Below are positions 1-6,833 of a DNA stretch of 17,875 bases, piece after piece. The notes beneath the pieces are model-generated. The model did no database searches and had not been told where the DNA came from. It was given only the letters and a program-made list of their open reading frames with translations. The DNA lies in the NCBI GenBank assembly GCA_958417755.1, contig CATZDY010000052.1, positions 1 to 17,875 on the forward strand, read 5' to 3'. The stretch's first letter is position 1, and every line of letters starts with the position of its first letter. The position numbers were made by a program, and so were the translations under genes. This DNA comes from an uncultured Peptococcaceae bacterium. GTDB lineage: Bacteria; Bacillota; Desulfotomaculia; Desulfotomaculales; Desulfocucumaceae.

Positions 1-1
1 T

Positions 2-100
2 GATGAACATCACACCTATCCAAATTTTATTGTGCAGCAAATTGTTGTATCAGGCATATTACAGTGGAATTATGAAGTGCAAGTTTATTTAGGCGATTAG
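2..100 (+). CDS. C-terminal end of an unidentified protein (partial)
   Basis: An open frame runs in from the left edge and stops at TAG 98-100. It encodes about 32 residues that begin DEHHTYPNF and end VQVYLGD. It is followed 20 bases later by a strong terminator, which is what the end of a real gene should look like. The alternating hydrophobic pattern (IVVSGILQW, YEVQVYL) suggests a final beta-strand pair. I do not recognise the family. The start and most of the protein lie outside the window. Confidence 0.5.
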   Translation, partial: DEHHTYPNFIVQQIVVSGILQWNYEVQVYLGD

Positions 101-111
101 ACTCTTTTGGC

Positions 112-162
112 AAAAAAAGTACCTCCTGTCAATATTGGTATTATAGCAGGAGGTATTTTTTT
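112..162 (+). terminator. Rho-independent terminator after the left-edge gene
   Basis: A 9-bp perfect stem (TACCTCCTG 120-128 with CAGGAGGTA 147-155) encloses an 18-base loop and is followed by seven T (156-162). Seven A (112-118) precede the stem, so it could also work on the other strand. It separates the left-edge gene from the next one. The stem arm 148-152 (AGGAGG) also looks like a ribosome binding site but no start codon follows at a useful distance. Confidence 0.85.
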
Positions 163-174
163 ACTGCAAAGCGA

Positions 175-241
175 GCTGTAGAGGACAGCCTAACCTTAAG
201 GTAGGACACCTTTCCAGCATCTTTGGCATACCATGGTATAC
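175..241 (+). promoter_or_regulatory. Structured leader with nested palindromes before the MntP/YtaF-like gene
   Basis: Three symmetric elements lie between the terminator and the next start codon. They are a small hairpin GCTGT-agagg-ACAGC (175-189), a palindrome ACCTTAAGGT (193-202) that extends to CCT/AGG if one A is bulged, and a palindrome ATACCATGGTAT (228-239). They could be operators or RNA structure. I checked by eye for the manganese yybP-ykoY riboswitch core and did not find it. No convincing -35/-10 pair was found here. Confidence 0.35.
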
Positions 242-267
242 CGAAATGATGGATTTGAGGTGAAAGG

Positions 268-867
268 ATGCATCTATTGTCAGCCATTTTGTTTGCGTTT
301 TCCGCGAATTTGGATAACTTCACCATTGGCACAGCCTATGGAATGCGCAAAATCAGATTTGGCTTGCTAAAAAATCTAATCATTGCTGTGATCACCTGTT
401 TGGGGACATTCCTTACCTTGAGCTTGGGGATGTTCATTGCTGGGTTTATGTCCATCAAGATAGCCAATCTTGTGGGTTCTATGTTGTTGATGCTCATTGG
501 TATGTATTGTATTGTTAGCTTTTTCATCAATCAATACAAAAAATCCAAGGGTTATCATCTCTTAGAAAATCAGTCCCAAGAACCAGAACAAGCGCTACAT
601 AAGCAGGTAATGGAAATATCTTGGCAAAAAACCTTTGCCCTTGCCTGGGCCTTAATGCTGAATAATTTAGGGTTAGGCCTTGGCGCCAGTATGACAGGGC
701 TAAACCCTTATGTGACCACCATGTGTACCTTTGTTATGAGTCTTATTATGCTGTGGGCAGGGCAGTGGTTGGGGAGAAGCTGTTTATCTAAGATATTGGG
801 GCCCCATGCTGTTTGGGTTTCTGGTTTCGTCATCCTGGTTTTGGGAATCTATGAACTGTTGATTTGA
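268..867 (+). CDS. MntP/YtaF-family membrane protein (putative cation efflux or sporulation membrane protein)
   Basis: The protein has 199 residues and is almost entirely hydrophobic, with about six membrane segments in two similar halves. The halves carry the family's paired signatures: SANLDNFTIG with Asp16 in the first segment, and LNNLGLGLGA (Leu131-Asn133 onward) in the second half. MntP exports Mn2+ and has acidic residues at both places; here the second is Asn-Asn, as I recall for YtaF-like members, so Mn2+ transport is possible but not shown. A charged loop (about residues 88-118, KKSKGYHLLENQSQEPEQ) separates the halves. The start follows GAGGTGAAAGG by a short, usual spacing. It appears to be a single-gene unit between two terminators. 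Confidence 0.75.
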   Translation: MHLLSAILFAFSANLDNFTIGTAYGMRKIRFGLLKNLIIAVITCLGTFLTLSLGMFIAGFMSIKIANLVGSMLLMLIGMYCIVSFFINQYKKSKGYHLLENQSQEPEQALHKQVMEISWQKTFALAWALMLNNLGLGLGASMTGLNPYVTTMCTFVMSLIMLWAGQWLGRSCLSKILGPHAVWVSGFVILVLGIYELLI

Positions 868-1000
868 AAAAGCTGCCCCAATCTGATTAAGCCAAATAAT
901 ATGATTGCCATGGGAAACATGAGCTGATGCCAGCCTATATAGCCCCAAGAAAAGGACCCAATGATGGCCCAAAGGTCTGGGCCCCAATGTTTCAGTTTTC

Positions 1001-1041
1001 AAAAAGCAGCGTGATGGTGCAAACTGTCACGCTGCTTCTTT
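1001..1041 (+). terminator. Rho-independent terminator of the MntP/YtaF-like gene
   Basis: An 11-bp perfect stem (AAGCAGCGTGA 1004-1014 with TCACGCTGCTT 1027-1037) has a 12-base loop and a CTTTT tail. A second hairpin just upstream (GGCCCA 966-971 with TGGGCC 978-983) has no T tract. The main stem lies about 135 bases after the stop codon, so the transcript would carry a long 3' tail. Confidence 0.75.
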
Positions 1042-1323
1042 TGCCAAATCCCCTATTGCCTGTTAACAGCATACTGAGGAATTGGGGTGGAAAAAAGATG
1101 AAAAGTTATCTTTTGACCTTATTCCCAGCGCAACAATTCATAAGAATACAAATATCTATATACCGAATTGTTTGGCAATATGTTTGGGGACTGTTAAAGA
1201 TAGAAATTGTCATGTAGCAATGAGAATAAGTGCTAAAAGCACAGGCTGAATTTCTACGCGTCCTAAAATTGGAACAATGTCCGGTAAAAAAAACTGATCT
1301 TGATTTGTGATTGAACATTAAAA

Positions 1324-1345
1324 CAAATTCAAACTCTGTTATAAT
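1324..1345 (+). promoter_or_regulatory. Candidate promoter for the hybrid kinase gene
   Basis: A perfect TATAAT lies at 1340-1345. Upstream matches to TTGACA are weak: TTGAAC at 1311 is too far, and TTAAAA at about 1318 gives a 16-base gap. The leader to the ATG at 1499 would be about 147 bases. Confidence 0.4.
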
Positions 1346-1498
1346 CTATTGCATAGATAAACTGCTGGGGATTTTGCTCTTTTGACAACAAACACTTTAT
1401 TCTTACTGAACATTGAGAGAATCAGGAAAAAATAAAATCCCTTTTAGGGCTAAATCAAGGTATGATAAAACCATTGTAAGTAATTTGAGGAGGGGACT

Positions 1499-3934
1499 AT
1501 GTCTACTGCTGCCAACAATTTGGCTAAACTGTTGGATGCGCTGACTGAAACCAGCATTTATGTCATTGAGGAGAAATCCCATCAGCTGCTGTATTTCAAT
1601 CAGCGCTGTCAAGATACTGGCCGAGGAATGGTTTCAATTGGTATGAAATGTCACGAAGTCTGGCCCGAATTGTGTGCCCATTGCCCGCTGCATGCAATGG
1701 GGGACGGTTCTGCCAGCCATATTGTTTGTTACGATCCTTTGCTAAAAACCACTGTTGACGTCACTGCCAACCGGCTCCTTTGGGATGGCCAGGTTGGCGC
1801 CATTGTGATAACTGCCACCCCACACCGGTTGAATCTTGAGGAAGAGCAGGGGCTCCAGAAGATTGAGCAGATATATGCCAAGAGTTTGGTGACAGTTTTT
1901 GATGAGTGTATTATTGCCAATCTCACTGCTGATTACTATGTCAATTGCCAGAAGGACGCGGTGTGGACTGATAGCCCGAAACAGGGCAATTTTGATGCTG
2001 AAAACCGGAAATATGCCCAAAAGGTGCTGCATCCCAATGATGTGGCTCTCTTTAACGCCGCCTTTTCCCGGGAGTCCATGCTCCGGCTGTTTGGAGAAGG
2101 AAAAAAACAGATTTCCAGGCAGTTGCGCCGCCTGACTGCTGATGGTAGCTACCATATGGTAGAGTTCACAGCAGCGAAAATCGGGCAGTTTGGGGAGGAG
2201 GAATGCTGGTGTGTTTTGGTCTTCCGTGATGTGCAGGACAACTATTTGCTGGAGCAGCAGCGGAATGTGGAAATCAGCCAATTGGCCACAGCAGCCCAGA
2301 TTGCTTATCAGATGCTGATTGCAGTCAACCTGACGCAAAATACCTATCATATGCTGGAGTATGGGCGCCTTCCGGTGAAAAACCCCGGTGATTCTGGTTG
2401 CTTTGATGATCTCATTGAGGCTGAGCTGACCACCGTGCACCCGGATCATCGGGAAGAATTCAGGCAAAAATTTTTACGCCATGCCTTAACCAAGACTTTT
2501 TCCCAAGGGGAGCGCATTGTGACCATGAGGGTTCCCCATCTGGGGGAGGACGGAGTCTATCACTGGCATTTTACCCAGGTGGTGCGGGTGGAAAGCCCTT
2601 ACACTGACGATTTGATTGAGATTACCCTCTCACGGAATATTGATGAGGAGCTTCGGCTACAGGAGGAGGCGTTGGAAAAGGAACGCCAGGCTAAGCAGTT
2701 GCTTGAGGAGGCACTACAAAAGGCCGAACAGGCCAGTAGGGCCAAAAGTGAGTTTCTTTCAAGGATGAGCCATGACATCCGCACCCCGATGAACGCAATT
2801 ATAGGGATGACCCAGCTGGCGCAGCTGCACGTGGAGGATGAGGAAAAACTACGGGACTATCTTGGCAAAATCGCAAGCTCTGGCGCCCATTTGCTGGGAG
2901 TGATCAACGAAGTTTTGGATGTCAGTAAAATCGAAAGCGGTGCGGTGGAGCTGGAAGAGTCTGAATTTGATTTGCGGGATTTGGTGCAGGACGCAGTGGA
3001 GCTGGTCCATCTTTCTTTTGAAAACAAAGGTCAGGTACTCTCTGTCAATCTTGACAGTGAACTCCATGCCAGGGTGTCGGGAGACCCAGGGCGTTTGACC
3101 CAGGTCCTGGTCAACCTCCTTGACAATGCTTCCAAATATACGGGAGAAGGGGGGCAGATCTCCTTGGTGCTGGAAGAACTCAAAAAGGACGAACAGCAAA
3201 TCGGCACCTATCGGTTTGTGATTGAGGACACTGGAATTGGGATGAAACAGGACTATCTGAACCACATCTTTGAACCATTCAGTCGGGCGGATGACAGCAG
3301 GATCAGCAAGATTGCTGGGACAGGACTTGGCATGACCATTGTAAAAAATCTTATAGCCATGATGGGTGGCCATATTCAGGTGGAGAGTGAATACAAAACG
3401 GGGACTCGGTTTCTGGTTACCCTTTGTTTGACCAAATGCGACGCTCCGGTAAGGATGAGCCCAAGGGAAAATCCTCAGCTGGCCGATTCTTTCTCCAAAC
3501 TCCGGGTTTTGCTGGTGGAAGATAACGAATTGAACCGCCAGATTGCCAATGAAATGTTGAAACTGTTGGACGCGCAGGTGGAAGTTGCCGAGGATGGACG
3601 GCAGGCCGTGGAAGCTATCTGTTCCCATCCCCCATTCTATTATGACATTGTTTTCATGGATATTCAGATGCCGCTTCTAAATGGCTATGATGCTACCAAA
3701 GAAATTCGCAATTCCGGGATGGAACGAATCCACGAGTTGCCGATCATTGCCATGACAGCGGATGCTTTTGCCGAAGATGTCAAGCAGGCTCGTTTAGCCG
3801 GGATGAACGGGCATCTGGCTAAACCCATTTCCCTTGAGCAATTGAAAAAGGCCCTTTCTCAGTGTCTTGCCTGGAAGCGGCATAATGGGCGGTATGAAAT
3901 GCTGGAAGACAATGGCCAGAACTTTATTCCATAA
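1499..3934 (+). CDS. Soluble PAS-containing hybrid histidine kinase/response-regulator receiver
   Basis: The protein has 811 residues and no membrane segment, so the sensor acts in the cytoplasm. Order: an N-terminal PAS-like domain (about 5-110) with Cys37, Cys51, Cys59 and Cys62 (CHEVWPELCAHCP); two further PAS-like regions (about 115-250 and 265-380); a coiled coil (about 380-416); HisKA with phospho-acceptor His425 in SHDIRTPMN; an HATPase with N-box Asn543, DTGIGM (Asp577) and GTGLGM; and a receiver with acidic pair Glu674-Asp675, phospho-acceptor Asp721 in FMDIQMP, and the late Lys in LAKPI. All catalytic motifs are intact. ATG 1499 follows GAGGAGGGG closely. There is no DNA-binding output domain and no response regulator or Hpt gene next to it, so its partner must lie elsewhere. 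The signal is unknown; the clustered cysteines would suit metal, haem or redox sensing (inference). Confidence 0.92.
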   Translation: MSTAANNLAKLLDALTETSIYVIEEKSHQLLYFNQRCQDTGRGMVSIGMKCHEVWPELCAHCPLHAMGDGSASHIVCYDPLLKTTVDVTANRLLWDGQVGAIVITATPHRLNLEEEQGLQKIEQIYAKSLVTVFDECIIANLTADYYVNCQKDAVWTDSPKQGNFDAENRKYAQKVLHPNDVALFNAAFSRESMLRLFGEGKKQISRQLRRLTADGSYHMVEFTAAKIGQFGEEECWCVLVFRDVQDNYLLEQQRNVEISQLATAAQIAYQMLIAVNLTQNTYHMLEYGRLPVKNPGDSGCFDDLIEAELTTVHPDHREEFRQKFLRHALTKTFSQGERIVTMRVPHLGEDGVYHWHFTQVVRVESPYTDDLIEITLSRNIDEELRLQEEALEKERQAKQLLEEALQKAEQASRAKSEFLSRMSHDIRTPMNAIIGMTQLAQLHVEDEEKLRDYLGKIASSGAHLLGVINEVLDVSKIESGAVELEESEFDLRDLVQDAVELVHLSFENKGQVLSVNLDSELHARVSGDPGRLTQVLVNLLDNASKYTGEGGQISLVLEELKKDEQQIGTYRFVIEDTGIGMKQDYLNHIFEPFSRADDSRISKIAGTGLGMTIVKNLIAMMGGHIQVESEYKTGTRFLVTLCLTKCDAPVRMSPRENPQLADSFSKLRVLLVEDNELNRQIANEMLKLLDAQVEVAEDGRQAVEAICSHPPFYYDIVFMDIQMPLLNGYDATKEIRNSGMERIHELPIIAMTADAFAEDVKQARLAGMNGHLAKPISLEQLKKALSQCLAWKRHNGRYEMLEDNGQNFIP

Positions 3935-4004
3935 CAGAATGGGTCGGGTATTGTTGTTACCCAATGGAAAACTGTGATGTTTCGTTTCAACAATCAGCAT
4001 GGGG

Positions 4005-4060
4005 CCATTGCTAGGGATTGATTTTTGTTTCTTCCGGATTTTCAAATCCCTTGCCAATGG
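4005..4060. repeat. Long imperfect hairpin between the kinase and csoR
   Basis: CCATTG (4005-4010) pairs with CAATGG (4055-4060) and AGGGATT (4013-4019) pairs with AATCCCT (4045-4051). The stem is interrupted by small mismatches and closes a 25-base loop. No T tract follows, so it is not a standard terminator, but it is the only candidate between the kinase stop and the csoR promoter. Confidence 0.4.
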
Positions 4061-4140
4061 GAAACATAAGGGCATAAATTGGAAAGGGATCAAGGCTCAA
4101 GCAGTATGGATTTTTGCTGAGCTCTCCTGTTCTCTTAGCC

Positions 4141-4169
4141 TTGACACTGGGAATAAAACAGGGTAAGAT
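4141..4169 (+). promoter_or_regulatory. csoR promoter
   Basis: TTGACA (4141-4146), a 17-base spacer and TAAGAT (4164-4169) make a near-consensus sigma-A type promoter. The start point would be near 4176, directly at the operator 4178-4196. Confidence 0.75.
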
Positions 4170-4177
4170 GTGAAAAA

Positions 4178-4196
4178 TATACCCATACCAGGTATA
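4178..4196 (+). promoter_or_regulatory. Probable CsoR operator at its own gene
   Basis: TATACC (4178-4183) and GGTATA (4191-4196) form inverted arms around a 7-base centre that continues the C run (CATACCA). The site covers the predicted transcription start. It shares the TATACCC...GGTATA form with the two sites before the ATPase, which points to autoregulation. Confidence 0.65.
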
Positions 4197-4213
4197 CAAA
4201 GGAAGGTGTCCCC

Positions 4214-4489
4214 ATGCGTCAGTGTATGGATTCTGAGAACTTACATCGCAGAATCAAAAAAATTGTTGGTCAGCTCAATGCCATTGGCAAAATGATTGAT
4301 GAAGATGTGCCTTGTGAGGATATTTTAATCCAAATCAATGCGGCCAAGAATGCTTTGCATAAAGTGGGGCAAGTGGTTTTGGAAGGACATCTGCATCATT
4401 GTGTACGGGACGGCATTGAACATGGGGATGCGGATAAAACCATTGCTGAGTTTGCCAAGGCCATTGAACATTTTTCCCGCATGTCCTGA
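4214..4489 (+). CDS. csoR: CsoR-family copper-sensing transcriptional repressor
   Basis: The protein has 91 residues, the usual length for this all-helical family. CsoR binds GC-rich operators as a tetramer and lets go when Cu(I) binds. The Cu(I) ligands of CsoR are Cys-His-Cys with spacing 25 and 4; here Cys34 (VPCEDIL), His59 and Cys63 (EGHLHHC) have exactly that spacing. The N-terminal helix has the family pattern HRRIKKIVGQLNAI. The start at 4214 follows GGAAGG and fits the family's length. It lies 126 bases before the metal ATPase, which has its own promoter and two matching operators, so the ATPase is the evident target. An extra Cys4 is not a known ligand. A nickel or formaldehyde sensor of the same superfamily is less likely because of the ligand set. 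Confidence 0.92.
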   Translation: MRQCMDSENLHRRIKKIVGQLNAIGKMIDEDVPCEDILIQINAAKNALHKVGQVVLEGHLHHCVRDGIEHGDADKTIAEFAKAIEHFSRMS

Positions 4490-4548
4490 AAAGAAAATAT
4501 AGCAAAGCTTGGCTGAGATATACCTGGCAGCCAAATTTTTTTGCTTTC

Positions 4549-4602
4549 TTGACTTACCTATACCCCCATATGTATAATATGCCTATACCCCCATTGGTAT
4601 AG
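4549..4602 (+). promoter_or_regulatory. Metal-ATPase promoter with two tandem CsoR operators
   Basis: TTGACT (4549-4554), an 18-base spacer and TATAAT (4573-4578) form the promoter. Operator 1 (CCTATACCCCCATATGTATA, 4557-4576) fills the spacer and the first part of the -10 box. Operator 2 (CCTATACCCCCATTGGTATA, 4582-4601) covers the transcription start. The two begin 25 bp apart and agree over CCTATACCCCCAT. Both would block RNA polymerase if bound. Confidence 0.85.
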
Positions 4603-4615
4603 AGGAGGCGAAAAA

Positions 4616-6553
4616 ATGTTCCTGGCAATCAAAGAATATATTTTGGATGATACCAAGCGGAGCGTTTTCTTTTTGGCCTTGGCTGGCATCTCCTTGGTAA
4701 TCAGCTTCTTTCATCTTGGCCCTTGGCCCGTGGATGCTGCTTGGATCGCCATATTGTTGTGCGGTGTTCCCATCATCAAAGGAGCAGTGGAGGGCTTGAT
4801 CACTTCCTTTGATATCAAGGCAGATGTGTTGGTTTCCCTTGCTTTGGTGGCAGCTGTGGCCATAGGCGAAACCTTTGCTGCCGGTGAAATAGCCTTTATC
4901 ATGCAAATTGGCGCTTTGCTGGAAGAAAGAACTGTGGCCAAGGCCAGGGCAGGCCTAGAAAAACTGATTCATCTCACCCCCAGAACTGCCCGGGTGCTGA
5001 CTGGCAAAGAGGAGACTGTTATTCCTGCGGAGCAAGTCAAAGTGGATAATTTGTTGCGGGTTCTGCCTGGGGAAACCATTCCTGTGGACGGCATCATCAT
5101 AGAAGGGGAAACGGCAATCAATCAAGCAGTGATGACCGGGGAGTCCTCGCCAGTGGATAAACAAAAAGGGGATTTTGTATCCAGCGGAACAGTGAATCAA
5201 TTTGGCGCCTTTGTCATGCAAGCCACCAAAGTGGGGGAGGACAGCTCCTTGCAGCGGATGATCCGCTTGGTACAATCAGCTGACGCGGGGAAAGCCAAAA
5301 TCGTGGGTCTTGCTGACCGCTGGGCCACTTGGATTGTGATCCTAGCCCTTTTAGCCGCTGGGCTCACCTGGTTTTTTACTGGGGAAATCATTCGAGCAGT
5401 GACCATTTTGGTGGTATTTTGTCCCTGTGCCCTGGTGTTGGCAACCCCCACAGCCATTATGGCAGCCATTGGCAATGCCACAAGGCATGGATTTCTGGTG
5501 CGCCAAGGGGATGCTTTGGAGCGGCTGGCCAAAGTCAAGCGCATTGGTTTTGACAAAACCGGAACCCTGACCCATGGAAAACCTAAAGTGGTGGCCATAG
5601 AAAGCTTTGTGCCCAACCTTTCCCCGGCAGATTTGTATCGGGCAGCAGCTGGTGCGGAACTGTGTTCCGAGCATCCTTTGGGCAAAGCAGTGGTCCATTG
5701 TTACCAACAGGAATTCCCGGGGCAAGCAATTCCCGAGCCCCAGGCCTTTGCCATGCTTCCGGGCCGGGGGGTTACAGCCATGGTGGAGGGAAAAAGGATG
5801 TTGGCTGGAAACCGGGAACTGCTTGCTGCCCAGCATATCAATGTGCCCCAGGCCTGTAGGCAAGCTGTGGAGCGTTATATTGCCCAAGGTTGCACCATTA
5901 TCTATTTGGCCTGGGCAGGAACTTGCAGCGGGTTCATTGCCCTGGCTGATACCTTACGAGACAATGTGGCTTCCATGATGGCTACCTTAGCAACAACCGG
6001 GGTACAGCCGGTTTTATTGACCGGAGACAATGAAAAAGCAGCCCGCCATATTGCTGCCCAAGTGGGGATTGGGGATGTGCACGCGAACTGCCTGCCTGAA
6101 GACAAGTTGCGGTTGATTGAAGGGTACCAAAAGAAAAAGGAACCAGTGTGCATGATGGGGGATGGGATCAATGATGCCCCAGCCTTAAAAAGAGCTTATG
6201 TGGGGATTGCCATGGGGGGCGTGGGCAGTGACATTGCTGTGGAGGCAGCGGACATTGCTCTGGTGAATGACCAGATCCTCCAGCTGCCCCATTTGCTGGG
6301 CTTGGCCAAAAAAATGATGACCACCATTCAGCTGAATCTGTCCTTTGCCATGGGTTTGAACTTGATTGCCATTTTCCTGGCCATCACCGGGATTTTGAAC
6401 CCCGTGGTAGGGGCTTTGGTGCATAATGCTGGCTCTGTTTTGGTGATTTTAAATTCCGCTCTTTTGCTCCATTGGCACCAAAAACACGGTGGCAATGAAC
6501 CCCAACAAGGCCAAGGCCAGACCCTGTGGAACAATGGGCTGTATAGCCGATAG
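4616..6553 (+). CDS. P1B-type heavy-metal-translocating ATPase, probably copper export
   Basis: The protein has 645 residues. It pumps a soft metal ion across the membrane using ATP. All P1B marks are present: membrane metal-site CPC (Cys269, Cys271), phosphatase TGES (174-177), phosphorylated Asp313 in DKTGT, the HP pair His353-Pro354 and GDGIND (515-520). It has no N-terminal HMA metal-binding domain, so it is shorter than typical CopA. The last two membrane segments differ from copper CopA: LN (581-582) stands for YN, and HNAGS (603-607) stands for MxxSS, followed by the usual NS (613-614). They also lack the Zn/Cd-class DxG. Substrate class therefore rests mainly on the CsoR control. ATG 4616 follows AGAGGAGG with a 7-base gap. 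A terminator follows, so it is a single-gene transcript. Confidence 0.9.
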   Translation: MFLAIKEYILDDTKRSVFFLALAGISLVISFFHLGPWPVDAAWIAILLCGVPIIKGAVEGLITSFDIKADVLVSLALVAAVAIGETFAAGEIAFIMQIGALLEERTVAKARAGLEKLIHLTPRTARVLTGKEETVIPAEQVKVDNLLRVLPGETIPVDGIIIEGETAINQAVMTGESSPVDKQKGDFVSSGTVNQFGAFVMQATKVGEDSSLQRMIRLVQSADAGKAKIVGLADRWATWIVILALLAAGLTWFFTGEIIRAVTILVVFCPCALVLATPTAIMAAIGNATRHGFLVRQGDALERLAKVKRIGFDKTGTLTHGKPKVVAIESFVPNLSPADLYRAAAGAELCSEHPLGKAVVHCYQQEFPGQAIPEPQAFAMLPGRGVTAMVEGKRMLAGNRELLAAQHINVPQACRQAVERYIAQGCTIIYLAWAGTCSGFIALADTLRDNVASMMATLATTGVQPVLLTGDNEKAARHIAAQVGIGDVHANCLPEDKLRLIEGYQKKKEPVCMMGDGINDAPALKRAYVGIAMGGVGSDIAVEAADIALVNDQILQLPHLLGLAKKMMTTIQLNLSFAMGLNLIAIFLAITGILNPVVGALVHNAGSVLVILNSALLLHWHQKHGGNEPQQGQGQTLWNNGLYSR

Positions 6554-6686
6554 TATGACGAGGGAGGGGAAAAGACCCAAGGTCAGGTCTAAGCAATTGA
6601 CTGCTTTTATCCCTTTCCTCTTTCTTTTCTGGTTTTCTGCAAAAGGTATGGTTTTTATCAAATCAACATAATTAGGATGGTTTATA

Positions 6687-6719
6687 AAACAAAACAAGAG
6701 GATAAAACTCTTGTTTTTT
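6687..6719 (+). terminator. Rho-independent terminator of the metal ATPase gene
   Basis: A stem of AAAACAAGAG (6691-6700) with CTCTTGTTTT (6708-6717) closes a 7-base loop and is followed by further T. It lies about 135 bases after the stop codon. Confidence 0.8.
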
Positions 6720-6740
6720 GCTATACCAGTCAAGTACAAT
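6711..6740 (+). promoter_or_regulatory. Possible promoter of the AgrC-like gene
   Basis: TTGTTT (6711-6716), inside the terminator's T-rich arm, is 18 bases from TACAAT (6735-6740). It is weak. ATACC (6723-6727) and GGTAT (6761-6765) nearby recall CsoR half-sites but are 33 bases apart. Confidence 0.25.
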
Positions 6741-6833
6741 ACAGAAATAGAATGGCCTATGGTATTTAGTTAGACCAGGGGGTAAAGATTGTGATTGTTG
6801 CTTTTGGGATCCCAGGGATGGGGGTTTTGTTGC

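Larger units (their letters stand above)
868..1498. other. 631-base gene-free stretch
   Basis: The first 170 bases hold two hairpins, the second of them a terminator. The rest is AT-rich and holds one good -10 box (1340-1345). A 39-codon frame at 1098-1217 starts ATG after GGGGTGG but has no family resemblance and I do not call it. No tRNA, repeat array or mobile element was seen. Confidence 0.6.

Noticed and set aside
163..267. Manganese (yybP-ykoY) riboswitch before the MntP-like gene
   Set aside because: The conserved GGGGAGUA-type core was not found by eye.
868..1002. Minus-strand frame reading like a membrane protein (LMFPMAIILFGLIRLG)
   Set aside because: It has no start codon or ribosome site, begins right after a stop codon beside the terminator hairpin, and reads into the 3' end of the MntP-like gene.
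1098..1217. 39-codon ORF after GGGGTGG
   Set aside because: The ribosome site is weak, and the peptide has no recognisable pattern; the stretch looks AT-rich and non-coding.
4005..4060. tRNA-like look of the sequence with TTTCAAATCC
   Set aside because: The bases pair into one long hairpin, not a cloverleaf; no acceptor, D or anticodon arms can be formed.
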